From Helichrysum umbraculigerum (lineage: Eukaryota > Streptophyta > Magnoliopsida > Asterales > Asteraceae), in the NCBI GenBank assembly GCA_949592205.1, contig CATIUR010000011.1, positions 806,001-870,000 of the forward strand: a stretch of DNA of 64,000 nucleotides, written 5' to 3'. The notes beneath the pieces are model-generated. The model did no database searches. It had not been told where the DNA came from and was given only the letters and a program-made list of their open reading frames with translations. Position numbers and translations under genes: made by a program. Shown one piece after another: positions 19,841 through 31,674 of this stretch (position 1 is the first letter of the stretch; each line of letters begins with the position of its first letter).

Positions 19841-21003
19841 GAGTGAACCATTGCGCATCCAGCTGTACGGTGACGTCACGCATGTACGCCGTCCCATCAC
19901 ATCCCAGCTGTGACACCCGAAAGGACATGCATTTGTTACACGCCGCCGTTTCAGCAAGGCCATCATTACGCAACCACGTCATCAACTCTAAGTCCGTTAT
20001 CGTATCCCCAGACAAAAACATAACAACGGACTGGGGGGACTTAATGATGTATACCATCACCTCTTACCTCGGCATGCACTAAATAACCTGGTCCCAGAGC
20101 CGTCCCGGGCCGGACCTCGGACATCAGCCGTGGTTAGCTCTGGTAGCCCGCGGCACGGAGGTCAACGTCCAAGCACGGTGCTGGATACATTCCGTGCCCA
20201 GACCACAGACCTCATCACCATGAGACGGTTCTACTAGTAACCGGTCAGCGCCAGCACGACAGCAAGACGACGGAGTGGAACACGCTTCCCGTACAAAGCT
20301 GACATTCTCTGACGAAAGTACGATCTGCGACCGTTATATTCAGGTACTGCTGGCATGGCCTGACCATTAACCTGGTCGGCTCACTCGATTGGTCCACGTC
20401 GGCATGTGTACAGTAATTGTCATCTTCGCCCACGACCAAGTGTCCACGTCAGTGATCCATGCAGGATGTGTCATGCTCCCCCACGACCAAACCCTCCACA
20501 TCAGCTTAGGGTTTGGCTATAAATACCAGTGTTATGCTTCTATTTCAACACAACACCTCATAAATTCACAGAGTTATTCCTCACGAATTGCTCTACAAGA
20601 ATTAGGCTTTCACCACCCTCGATTTACTAAGTCTCGACTCTGGGTTTGCACGTTAATCGAAGTGTGACAAGCTTAATTCCTCATACATCACCATCATCAT
20701 ATCAATCAAGTGTTTTTACGCTTGAACAATTTCTACATGATTGAGAAATCATCGATTGAACTTTTGAGGCATTGAATTGAAATCAGATTTTGACAAGTAT
20801 AATCAAACCCATAAGGAATATAAAGAACTTATGTTGAAACGTGACGATGATTAATTTGTTACAGTATCTTTTTACGTACATTGTAACCTTTTATATTTAC
20901 TATTATCAATGAATTTGAACTTTTTTAAGTTGCTTTCTCTTTAGTTAATACGGAATACGTATAATATTTTACCTAATTCATGCCACCATTCATATTAAAC
21001 TAG
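19841..21003. other. GC-rich probable LTR or promoter region, then AT-rich spacer
   Basis: 20095-20500 is rich in C and G and repeats the word CACGACCAA..(T)CCAC(G/A)TCAG at about 20430 and 20484. A plus-strand TATA box in GGCTATAAATACCAG (20515) is followed by A/C-rich sequence typical of an LTR R/U5 region. No coding region can be tied to it. 20700-21003 shows nothing. Confidence 0.4.
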
Positions 21004-21012
21004 TATAAAATA

Positions 21013-22252
21013 GAGTTAATTACACCGTTCGTCCTTATGGTTATACGCAAAATACTGGTTTGGTCCTTTCAAGTTTTTAATTACGCTGATCGTCCTTTAT
21101 TATGGAACTTGTTACGTGGATAATCCTTTAATCTAACGGTCGTTAGTCATCTCGTTAAATCATGTCATGTGCTAAGCATATGAGGGCATAATAGTCTTTT
21201 TCTTTTTATCTTCCAACTTCAGTCAAACAATTTCTTGACACATACACATCCTCTCTCTCCCTCTCTCTCTCTCTCTACATTAACAAAATCCCATTCAAGT
21301 ATTCAACATAATCCATCTTCTTTAACATATAACCTTACAAAACCCTAATTTGTGAACTCAATTTCAAACCCTAAAATCAATAAATAAAATAAAAACCTAA
21401 CAGAAAACTAAAAAAAAATTGTATCACAGTTCTTGTAACTTCAAAATTTGTTAAAAATACCAAGTTATGCAACAATATTTCACTTAAGTATTGAACATAA
21501 CCGGGATCTGTAATGTATTTCTTAATCTTGAACTCTATATCCAAAAAAAAGAAGAAGCAGAGATAAACAGAATAAATTCAGTCGAACGGCAACCGACAGT
21601 GTGCCGGTATAACCACTTTCGGTAGATGTGGTTGCGGGGAGAACGACAAGTCGACAACCGTTAGATGTGTGGTTTTCGGATGAACAATGACCGACAATGA
21701 ACGGTGGCTGGCGGCAGGAGGAGGAAGCGGTAGTTTAAAGGCCGACGGCATGACTTATAGATGTGTATTAGTGGAGGTTGTAAGTTAAAGGAAATTTTAG
21801 ATAGAAAATAAAACATGTAAAAAGGAATAAGATATTATAAATATGAATGAAGCTTTCTTTGTTTTTGAGAAACAAAATAATTGAGGTGAGACTTTTGGAG
21901 AAGAAAAGTTCAACCATAGAGAGAAAGACGTAGTGTTTAGTGAGTGGTGGAGGGATGGTCACGTGGGTTAGGGTGGGGAAGAGTTTTCTTGAAAGTTATT
22001 GAATTATGACTAATTTTGTAATTATAAAATGAATATTTATCAATAAAAAATTAAAAACATGGTAAAGTGACGATTATGCCCTCACATGCTGAGCACATGA
22101 CATGATTTAACGAGATTACTAACGACCGTTAGATTAAAGGACTATCCACGCAACAAGTTTCATAATAAAGGACGATCAACGTAATTAAAAACTTGAAAGG
22201 ACCAAACCGATATTTTTCGTATAACCACAAGGACGAACGGTGTAATTAACTC
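21013..22252. mobile_element. Non-autonomous Mutator-like element with long inverted repeats
   Basis: The 9-bp word TATAAAATA flanks the element exactly (21004-21012 and 22253-22261). The ends are inverted: GAGTTAATTACACCGTTCGT at the left matches ACGAACGGTGTAATTAACTC at the right, and the match continues for roughly 190 bp (to GGGCATAATAGTC / GACGATTATGCCC). A 9-bp duplication with long terminal inverted repeats is diagnostic of MULEs. There is no transposase. The interior has a CT-repeat (about 21251-21277) and a GC-richer block (21590-21760) that may be captured sequence, but no frame is recognisable. Confidence 0.92.
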
Positions 22253-22309
22253 TATAAAATATCAACACTCAAATGCCTCAAATAAGTATCGTAAAGTGTT
22301 ACAGTATAA

Positions 22310-22500
22310 ATGAGTGCAACGACCAAATTATCCTCACATGCAAAACATGTGACATGACTTAACGAAGTTTTTTAACGTTCGTAACTCTAAAGGACTAGTA
22401 GTGCAATGAGTTTCAAAAGTAAGGACAATCAGTGTATTTAAAGTTTGTAAGGGACTATCGATAAAATTGACACAAAGTTAAAGGACGGTGTACTTAATTT
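22310..22500. mobile_element. Older, diverged arm of the same MULE family
   Basis: This stretch follows the right arm of the neighbouring MULE in order (CTCACATGCAAAACATGTGACATGA, AACGTTCGTAACTCTAAAGGAC, AAGGACGGTGTACTTAATT) with many substitutions. It is about 50 bp past the intact element and has no partner arm nearby, so it is a fragment of an older insertion. Confidence 0.65.
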
Positions 22501-22540
22501 TCTCTTGTTTCTTCAAAATCACATCCAAGTAAAACAGATA

Positions 22541-23949
22541 TTCCGTCCGTCCCAAAATTATTGTCACCCGAAAAAAACATGCATTTATAAATAAGGGAAA
22601 TTAACAAAAATGCCATTTTTTCCGGATGTATTTTTCGATTTGCCACTTCAAAAAAAAAATTGCCGATTTGCCCTACCCGGTCGCAGGTCGCATCATGCGA
22701 CCTGCGACCCGTTCAATGCGACCTGCGACCCAAGCGATTTCCGAGTAAAAGACAAGCAAAACATGTCGAAGCCGTCCGGTCGCAAGTCGCAGCCTGCGAC
22801 CGGCGACCTGCGACCCTCGTCCGAGATCACACACATCGTTCAACATTGTTATAATTTAATATATTTTATGTTTCATATTTAATTAACGTATTGTTTCGTT
22901 TTTCTTTGATAACTTTTTATATACAATGTATAAATAAATTCCGAATATATATTCATGATCAGTGTAATTTTATCTACATTTCGACATAAATTTTATCGTC
23001 ATATGTTATGTATTTAACGAATGCATTTTTTAGTCTCGAAATCAACTTTTTTTTATATCCGAATGTAGATAAAAATAAACTGGTCATATTGGTATATTTA
23101 GATTTATGTAGTATAACACATAAAGGTTGAAAAAAGTCAAAAAGTCAAATTATTAGTCCACTTTTATATAACATAAGAAAATTTATTAGTCCACCTTTAT
23201 ACTACATAAATCTAAATAGACCACTATGACCAGTTTATTTTTATCTACATTCGGATATAAAAAAAAGTTGATTTCGAGACTAAAAAATGCTTTCGTTAAA
23301 TACATAACATATGACGATAAAATTTATGTCGAAATGTAGATAAAATTACACTGATCATAAATATATATTCGGAATTTATTTATACATTGTATATAAAAAG
23401 TTATCAAAGAAAAACGAAACAATGCGTTAATTAAATATGAAACATAAAATATATTAAATTATAACAATGTTGAACGATGTATGTGATCTCGGACGAGGGT
23501 CGCAGGTGGCAGGTCGCCGGCTGCGACTTGCGACCGGACGGCTTCGACATGTTTTGTTTGTCTTTTACTCGGAAATTGCTTGGGTCGCAGGTCGCATTGA
23601 ACGGGTCGCAGGTCGCATGATGCGACCTGCGACCGGGTAGGGCAAATCGGCAAAAAATTTTTTGAAGTGGCAAATCAAAAAATACATCCGAAAAAAATGG
23701 CATTTTTGTTAATTTCCCTATAAATAAATAAAAAACTAATTATTACTACTTTTTCTTTCTTACTTTTTGCAGAATGACAGTTTTATCCTTAAGCAATTAA
23801 TTACTTCTTTCTTAAAAGTGTGTAATAATAATTTCAATAAAGTGTAATAAAGTAATCACGACTAAACTTCACTATCTATTTTTGAGAGTGGAAAATTAAT
23901 TTGGGACGTCCGAAAAAGATAACATGGACTATAATTTTGAGACGGGGAG
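22541..23949. mobile_element. Stowaway-like MITE split by a palindromic insertion
   Basis: The left end TTCCGTCCGTCCCAAAATTA and the right end (reverse complement CTCCCCGTCTCAAAATTATA) resemble the Stowaway consensus CTCC.TCCGTCCC and are flanked by TA (22539-22540 and 23950-23951). Without the inserted palindrome at 22595-23718 and its 9-bp duplication the element would be about 275 bp, a normal MITE size. Confidence 0.7.
22595..23718. mobile_element. Foldback element: near-perfect palindrome with about 530-bp arms
   Basis: The left arm (22595 to about 23125) and right arm (about 23190-23718) are reverse complements with few mismatches, separated by about 65 bp. The outer ends are GGGAAATTAAC and GTTAATTTCCC. 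The 9-bp word TATAAATAA flanks it (22586-22594, 23719-23727), pointing to a Mutator-type transposase. Each arm has a block of GGTCGCAGGTCGCA/TGCGACC words (22680-22815 and 23495-23635) that also forms smaller hairpins. Frames of 64-90 codons in the arms are only by-products of the repeat. A read-through transcript would fold into a very long hairpin. Confidence 0.93.
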
Positions 23950-26740
23950 TATATTTCAATTTTAAAGTAAACTAATGATATTAGGATTTGAAATTTTGTT
24001 AGCAAATAGACCGGCGATGATATTAAATAACAATAAATTGAGTATAATAAATGGTCGTAATGTTAGGAATTACAGCGGAACCAAACAACTAACAACAATT
24101 CATGACGTTGTGTATACAACACTTTTATAATCGAGGTTCCACTCCGAAACAATAAACGCATAAAATGAAACCAAACAAATAAGATGTTGAAGAAAACCAA
24201 CAAACCTTGAAAACCACACACGAATGCTCCAATTAACATAACGTTTTATTAACGAGCATAGAAAACAAAGAAGGTACAAGAATTGCCTCACCCCACACTA
24301 AAGAATCCTAATTCTACTAGAATAAGGAACATAGTCTTAATCCAGATCCAATTTAATTAAACATCTCACTAAATTACAATTAATTAACCCCGTAAACTAT
24401 GTTAACTATTAATACAAATACCAACACAAATAAACATAACAGCTCGAACAAGGATTTTATGTTGTTACGTCATCCGATCTAAAGATGCGAGATGTGAACG
24501 TGGATTTCAATATGTGATGTTAGGTTAGAATATAAACTATAAACAAAGAAAAATTGTCTTCCAAAAAATATAAACAAAGAATATATGGAGTATGTGCTAA
24601 TACATCCAATTAATAATTTAAGTAACCAATTACATACCCTTAAAGGAAAGTTCTCAATATCACAATCGAAATTGATACATCCATTTCTGAATCATCATCC
24701 ATCTATTATCCTCATTCAAATTATCATCACCATCTCGGAACCACGGTCATCCAACCCACCACCGCCATCTTGTAACCACCACTGTCACCATTCAAACCAT
24801 CACCACCAACTCCGAAACACCGTCATCATCAACTCCGAACCACCACCGTCACCATCTCTAGATTTAGGATTTCTGATCTGTACTTTTAAAATGTTATACC
24901 AAATATTATACATCGGAAATCACTCGGAGCTGAAGCCCGAAGACGCCGGAGAATCGGAGATCAAGCTGATGGCTGGAGACGATGGTGGTCGGACTCTGTT
25001 TGCTACCAGAGGTCGCCGGCCCAGCTCCATTTCCTCTTTATCTTCTCCCCTTCTTCCATTCTTACATATCGGTTTTACACATCATTTATGGTTTCAATTT
25101 CAAGAGTTTAGTTTGTAAACTATTTATTGTTAATGGATTTCCAGATCTCAATTTGTCTTCTTGTTTCTAGATTTATAGTTCGATTTGTGTGTGAAGGATT
25201 TTAATATATTGGTGGTGCGATTTCAATTGTGGTTTCTTATGTTTAGATCGTTTGAGTTTATATCTGAAAATGCATGTAAGTTACCAACAAGAAAAAAGAA
25301 ATATGAATAGAAAATAATTGGATAGTAAAATTAGAGTAGAAGGAGTAGTGGTCATCACAGTTATTTGGCAACTTGATCATTGAGAAAATAAAAGGATGAA
25401 CTACGCTAACAACTTGATCATTAAAAAGCAACTAAAAATGTTAAATAAATTCACTTTGCACACGACAAAAACCAACATATAGATAGTTTAATTACCATTG
25501 ATAATAGAATGAGAGTTAACTTTATGATCAGCTACAAACCGCATCTCAACCGAAGCTCTCGTAGCCATGGTTCAAACTCATACGCAGTGCCGACGTAGTT
25601 AGAAATTTTGTTATGAGTGGGCCAAAATAAGTTTAAACGCATATAATTGTTACATTGTATCATGTGTAGAGCGTATTTGAAATCGATAAAAATAGTGAAT
25701 GAGAGTTTATAAAATTGATTCGAAATATACGTCTTGGATCAAACAAATAATAATGTGAAGTTATATGATGAACGCTCTTGAAATTGAGAATCATATGCAA
25801 TTAAAAACACGCACCATGTCGATATATATGGGTACGTCATAGATATCGTATTCATATGGTGACGTGAAAAAAGGTGAACGTTCCAATATTTAAAGATTGA
25901 TTTCACATTGTCAACATGAAATAATCTTCAATAATAAGAGAGAGTTTAATTTACGAATACTGAAATAAAATTTTAAATTATAAATAATATATATACACAT
26001 GAATAAGATGAATTATACAATTCATATTGATTAATGTAATTTATGAAATATCTCCGTAAATAGTTACAAAATGAAAAATATGTAAACCAATTTCAAATGC
26101 GTACAAATTAATTTTAGGGAATGCTAACATGTTTTAATTTTAATTGTAAAACAGAGACTTCGTATATTAAAGCTTGATTATATATTTGCAATAAATTTAT
26201 AGATTTCAGCATAGAATTATTAAAAATCTTTGTAGTAAAAACTATAACATGCATAAATAATGAAGTAAACGATTAGGATTGTTATTAATCTTTCCACTTG
26301 TTACCAAAAATAAACTGTGTTATACATGGTAATAAAATATTTGGGTAGGGGCAATTTGGGGTTTTTCGATAGCCCATATTAAGGATTAAGGAAGAAAGTG
26401 GAAATCAATTATAAGGGTTGTAGATTTGTAAGTTAAATAGAGTTCTGTATTGAATTATTTCTATACAATAAAACTGCACGTGTTAAAATGTGCAGTTAGC
26501 TTTAGTATAGGGACTAAATATGCATATTTAAAAAACTTGAGGGTTGAATATGTAAAATATAAATGTTTTCTATATTTCCTATCGGTCAGCGGCATAGCGG
26601 CACAAGGTCTATTATGTTGTTGACGATACCAACATTTTCCGATTGAAAGTTAACACTTTTGTAAAACAATCTGTTAGCCAAAAAAAAAATATATATATTA
26701 AAACTACTACTAAAAGATAACACTTTTGTCGACTCAAAGA
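23950..26740. other. Non-coding stretch
   Basis: AT-rich. A frame at 24585-25118 is rich in CCACCACC and encodes a low-complexity His/Pro/Ser product that I do not accept as a gene. No repeat structure or RNA gene recognised. Confidence 0.5.
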
Positions 26741-26754
26741 ACTGTCTCTCACTT

Positions 26755-27005
26755 TGTACCCGAATCCAACTACCTTGACCCGGTTTGCTCAGTGTCCAAC
26801 CCGGTATTCAAATTAAATTGTGACCCGATTAGAAACTAGCGACCCACTTTTTCTTTTAACCCGAATTCCTTTTCTTCTTGACCCGATTAGTCCAATCCGT
26901 ACCCGCTTCTAGTTATTTGACCCGGTTTACTTTCATTATAACCCGTATCTATTGTCTCCTTGAACTCGATCCTCTCACAAACGACCTGCAACTTTCTTCT
27001 GCTAT
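26755..27005. repeat. Cluster of ACCCGR words
   Basis: About eleven ACCCG(A/G/T) words occur in 250 bp, unevenly spaced (for example 26759, 26777, 26799, 26824, 26859, 26881, 26900, 26920, 26941). A similar cluster lies at 38955-39110 and a small one at 12711. This is typical of an interspersed plant repeat whose class I cannot name. Confidence 0.55.
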
Positions 27006-27061
27006 ATGATTTACGCTTATGGTCCAGTACTCACTAAACACGATACCAATCCGATTACGGC

Positions 27062-27472
27062 TGTGTTTGGCACGCTCATTTTTTGAGCTTATAGGAGCTT
27101 GTAGCTTGTAGCTTATGGTTTTCATAAGCTCCGTTTGGCTAATAAAATTGTAAGTAGCTTATGGTTTCCATAAGCTCCAAAACCATAAGCTACTTGAAGT
27201 AGCTTATGGAAGTAGCTTTTGCTTATGGAAGATGAAATTACATAAATACCCTTCAAATAATTATATTCATCTATTAAAATTAATATATTTGTCCTTTTAT
27301 GTCATTTTACATTCATAAGCTACAAGCTCCAACTACTCTGCCAAACACAAATATTACCAAAAGCTTCAGCTACAAGCTCAAGCTACAAGCTACCAACTAC
27401 AAGCTACCAGCTACAAGCTACCAGCTCCAGCTACAAGCTACCAGCTCCAGCTACTTGCGCCAAACATACCCT
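27062..27472. mobile_element. hAT-like MITE rich in AGCTTGTAGCT words
   Basis: The left end GGCTGTGTTTGGCA and the right end (reverse complement GGGTATGTTTGGCGCA) form short inverted repeats. The left half is built from AGCTT(A/G)T words and the right half from their complement (ACAAGCTACCAGCTCCAGCT), so the element folds back on itself. This layout is common in plant genomes as small hAT-type MITEs. The target duplication could not be fixed. Confidence 0.6.
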
Positions 27473-27894
27473 ACAACTTGAGATTGATTGCGGTTCTCCT
27501 TATCTATCACCCTTTGATCCGTAATCAACTAACACAAAAACCTTTGGATATCGCGTTCGTCAACTTCTTCCTCTGTTCTTCCTCCCAGATACACCCTATT
27601 GATGATCAAAACTATTATAAATCGATCACGGGAACGTTTTGAACCGATTACGTGAACACCTTCAACGTCAATTGTGATCGAACTGGATTGATTTTCTTTT
27701 GCGAAGAACACAAACTTTTCGGTATAAAAATCAATCACAGATATTGACTTTGAACAGATTATACTCGAATTTGTTGACCGATTATTTGATAGATCAACAA
27801 TTAGATGCTTTTTAATGGATCAATTTCACAAAAACATGATGATTTTGAAGATTGCTTGCAGTTTGGTTCACAACAAATTCAATACAGCGCTAAG

Positions 27895-28235
27895 AGCCGG
27901 TGGCGTATTACGGAAGATTGGTGGCGTATTATGCTATTGAAACAGAACTAGTGAAAGACATTGGCGTATCACGCTAGTTGGGACCACAAACAAAATCGCA
28001 CCCCTCTTAATACGCTAAGTACGCAAAGTAGTTGTTGGACTTGGCATAATACGCTTGAGTTGGACGGCGTCCGTAATAATGTGTTTAGCGTAATACATTG
28101 GCAACCAGCTACTTGGCATAATAGAGTTTTTGGCGTAGTACAAGTCACAAGCTGGCACGCAAAGTGGCGTAATAGTGGGTATATTCACAAAGTGGTGTAC
28201 TAAGGAAATACCTTGTTTTCAACTTGGCGTATTAA
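27895..28235. repeat. Cluster of (T)GGCGTA(T/A)TA words
   Basis: The word GGCGTATTA, GGCATAATA, GCGTAATA or its complement TAATACGC recurs about a dozen times in 340 bp, spaced 10-40 bp apart, in both orientations. Dense short words like this mark subterminal regions of CACTA-like elements, but no terminal repeat was found here. Confidence 0.5.
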
Positions 28236-28524
28236 CTTTTTGATCTCAAGTTTGCGTCTCTCTTCGCATCAGGGTCAGAACTGGCAAGAACACATTCGAT
28301 TAAAATTTTGATCGGAACTCAAACTCACCGAAAGTATATAATATTAATATAAAAAGATTCGCGATGTTGAGGAGATCAATCCATAGGGATGAATTTTTCA
28401 AACACTTATTCAGTAGAGAGTAATCGAACCAAAACTTCAAAAACCCTAATTACTCAGAAACACAGATTATTGAACAATCTGTTTCTCAAAATCGTTTGAT
28501 AGATTCACATCGATAGTAGATAAT

Positions 28525-28594
28525 TGTAACACCCCCAAATTTAATGTTTGGCGGAAGCATACTTTGGGTGTTACTAATCAACAATCAAAGCACA
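28525..28594. mobile_element. Left piece of an LTR (family X) that received the CACTA element
   Basis: Starts TGTAACACCCCCAAATTTAA and follows the solo LTR at 29231 base by base, with a few changes, up to CAATCAAAGCACA (28582-28594), where the CACTA element begins. The continuation lies beyond 54025. This copy is therefore the oldest layer of the nest. Confidence 0.88.
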
Positions 28595-28619
28595 CACTAG
28601 TACAGATTTGCGATTTGGT

Positions 28620-29230
28620 CACACCAGAAAAGTGTGACTAAAACCATATGGTCACACTCGTTTTTTCACCTTGTGTGTGACTAAAGGTCCCGTGACCAAA
28701 GGGGTCCTTACGGTCACACTAGATGGTTAGTGGCCGTATCCATTTAAAAAGAGTAACCAAAACCATAAAATGTGTGACCATAAGCTCTTTAAAATCAAGT
28801 GAAAGTGTATTTTGTGTGACTATTTTCCATCCAATGGTCACTTGAGTTGTATGTTTGTGTGACTATTTGTAACATTTAGTCACACAACGAGTACTTTATT
28901 TTGGGATTTGTTAACATAAATTTAAACCCAAACGTGACCAAAAGTGTTAATAAGTGTGACCATATGATCTTTAAAGTAAGGTAAACTTGTATTTTGTGTG
29001 ACCATATGCTCATTAATGTCAAGTAAAACTTGTATTTTGTGTGACTGTTGTCCATCCAATGGCCACTTTATTTTCATATTTGTGTGACGTTTTGTATCAT
29101 TTAGTCACACAAGGAGTGATTTATTATGGGATTTGGTCACATAAAATTAAGCCAAAAGTGGCCGTAGGTGATAATAAGTGTGACCATATGCTCTCTAATG
29201 TCAAGTAAACTTGTATTTTGTGCGACTATT
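28620..29230. repeat. Left subterminal repeats of the CACTA element, part 1
   Basis: Units contain GTGTGACCATATG, GTGTGACTATT, TTTAGTCACACAA and TTTGGTCACATAAA in a fixed order. These are likely binding sites for the TNPA-type protein, by analogy with En/Spm. The array is cut at 29230 by a solo LTR and resumes at 31670. Confidence 0.85.
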
Positions 29231-31669
29231 TGTAACACCCCCAAATTTAATGATTTGCGGAAGCTTGATTTGGGTGTTACTAATCAATAACAAAGCACAA
29301 AGATAAATAGCAAACGACTCTATATGCGTCGTTTTAACAAAATACATTGATAATTGAAATGTTTACAACATTTAAAGCTTTACATAGCTCGAGTTAAATA
29401 TAATGAGATTTCAGTACATAAGTACTTATACAAAATATACTAATGCAAGAAAATCTCAATCGTCTGTATGCTGACTCGAGCTAAATCCTGAAGCAGAAAC
29501 ATCCTACTGCTGGGTACCTGCGATATATGCTAAAAGGTCAGCTATAAAGCTGGTGAGCTCACAGGTTTGAAATCAAGTAATATCGTATGAACCGCAAGAT
29601 TTAAATAATGAATTGCATCCAGCAATTAAATAATGAATTGCATCCAGCAATTAAATGATAATCATCGTGTATACAGCCATGAGCACATAGTTGAGCTTAA
29701 CTCGAGGGCCGGGTCCCCTATAGAGAATTCCGGGCGAGGTGCCTCCACGAATGCCTAATCAACATTCGTCTTCCCAAATATTAGTACGTCCGTTTACCCG
29801 GTTAGTGCTTGCTAACCCGAACGAGGAGGGTCAATCCTATATGGTACCATATACTAATATTCACGCTACAACGTATTAACAACTATGCTGACGGAGGACT
29901 TTAAAATGATTAGTTTCGAAAAACTCATGTAGTATATGAAATGTTTGTACTTGCGTTCACATGTTAAAAGTTGAGCAATATATCACACCCCTGAGTAAAA
30001 CAGTAAAAGAGGGGCTATGAGACTCACCTGAGTCTGAATGCGTTTAAACAAACGTAAGTTGATTAGCCGAAATGAAGTCCAAAGACTTGTAACCTGAGGG
30101 TGTCCACGACACGCGATGGTTATAAATATGATTGGGTATCTTAAAAGATCACCCCTGCAGTTGTTCGTCCAACTATAATGTCCAAATATCCACTATCTGG
30201 TTGATATGTTTAAGTGTTTGAAAAGTGTACGACCCGTTGGTGACGAGTTTGAAATAATAACTTCAAGTATTATTATCAAGTTATCGATGTTTTGCACTTA
30301 CAAAAGTGTCCCAAAGTGTTTTATAAGTCGTATCGTATAAAGATTTGAGGTTGTAAAAGTTCGACACTTAGTGAAATTTAAGTTGTAAATATTCTGTTTT
30401 ATGCGTCACTTAAAGCGACACTCATGGGTTTAAGCGACACTTAGGAAGTGTCGCATGAAATGACTGATTCTGAATAATAGCGTCACTTGTGCAAGTGACG
30501 CATAGAGTGCGACACTTGAGGAAGTGTCGGTTGTAAGTGTCGGTATAAAGGTCATGAGTCACTAAGGTGAGTGACGGGTGAAATCAGGTTTGATGGTAGG
30601 CGTCACTTAGGCAAGTGACGCTATAAGTGTCGGTCATTAGTGACGGGTATTGAAAATGCGTCACTTAGGTAGTGAAAAGAGGGTTTTATGCGGCACTTAG
30701 GCAAGTGACGCAAAATTTGGGCTTTTAGCGACACTCAATGCGTCACTTAAGTGACGCACGAAGTGACGCTATACTGCATGCTTCGTTGCGACACTTAAAG
30801 CTGTTGACGGGTTTTTGAGCCAAAAACGAGTTTTCCGGCCATAGTTTGGTCCGATTCTTTTACCCAACCCATATATGGACATTTTAAGTTGTTACAAACT
30901 ACTAGAAAGTGAAAACACTTAAAAACGAGAGATTTCAGGAATTGTCGGAAACTTACAAGGTGTCGGATTAAAAATCCGAAAAGATTGGATGATAGATCGT
31001 GAAGCGGTGGTCGTTTTCTTCCAAAAGAGTAGTATGATCCAAGGTTGTTTGATGTTGTTATTTTGCGATTTTGATAGAATTTTTGGGTTTTGGTTGGTTG
31101 GTGGTTTTGAGAGAAAAGAGAGAAGAAAGAGAAAGAGTTGAGTGGAGAATGAGAAAAAAAGATAGGAGAGAGTTGGAGGTTATCCTCCAACTTTCAGCCT
31201 CCGCTCTCCGTGCGTTGTTCGTTTGCTCCGTCGTTTAAACGTTAATTAATCATTTTAAATATTAATTGGTACATTTTAAATACAAATTATTACGCGATAT
31301 TTTATTTAATTATTTTACAAATAAGTTTACGTTTGAGTTATAAATGTAAGTTGGTTTATTTAGTTTGCGCGTTTTACATTTTAAATTGTGTAACTTTCTG
31401 ATTGTACGATACGAATAAATACGAAATATTATTATAATAATATTTTTGACATAACAACGTTATTTAATAAAATTGGTCACCAACGTCCGTATTAAATTGA
31501 ATCGAAATACATTCGATTTAAATTGCGTACGATTTAACCAAATCGCATTTTCGTATATATTCAACAATATATATAATTCGATACATTAATTAGCCTAACT
31601 AGGAACTAATTACATGTATTAACATATGATTAGGCACTAATTACTAGTCCTAATTTCGCGGGTGTTACA
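29231..31669. mobile_element. Solo LTR of family X inserted in the CACTA subterminal repeat
   Basis: Begins TGTAACACCC and ends GGGTGTTACA. CTATT is duplicated at 29226-29230 and 31670-31674. The repeat spacing proves the boundary: AAGTGTGACC occurs at 29176 and 31801, and removing 2439 bp plus one 5-bp duplication leaves 181 bp, the unit length of the array. There is no primer site, polypurine tract or polymerase, so I read it as a long solo LTR of 2.4 kb, probably gypsy-type from its length and TGTAACACCC end. Transcription direction is unclear; a purine-rich tract lies at 31110-31160. Confidence 0.88.
30395..30795. repeat. Dense inverted GCGTCACTT / AAGTGACGC words inside the solo LTR
   Basis: Around twenty copies of GTCACTT/GACACTT or their complements lie within 400 bp. 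Many form short perfect hairpins such as GCGTCACTTAGGCAAGTGAC followed by GC. They look like an expanded protein-binding or hairpin array peculiar to this LTR family. Confidence 0.75.
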
Positions 31670-31674
31670 CTATT

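Noticed and set aside
19836..20667. Several frames of 64-92 codons in the GC-rich block
   Set aside because: Stops are rare here only because of base composition; there is no recognisable product and no consistent frame.
22610..23703. Mirror-image frames of 64-90 codons on both strands
   Set aside because: They are by-products of the palindrome arms: the same sequence read twice, with repeated CDLRP-like words from TGCGACC repeats.
24585..25118. Frame of 177 codons, His/Pro/Ser-rich
   Set aside because: It is translated CCACCACC-type low-complexity DNA with no domain, and an overlapping frame has the same character.
30795..31190. Minus-strand frame of 131 codons in the solo LTR
   Set aside because: It lies in LTR sequence with a purine-rich tract. 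No similarity is seen, and coding inside an LTR is unlikely.
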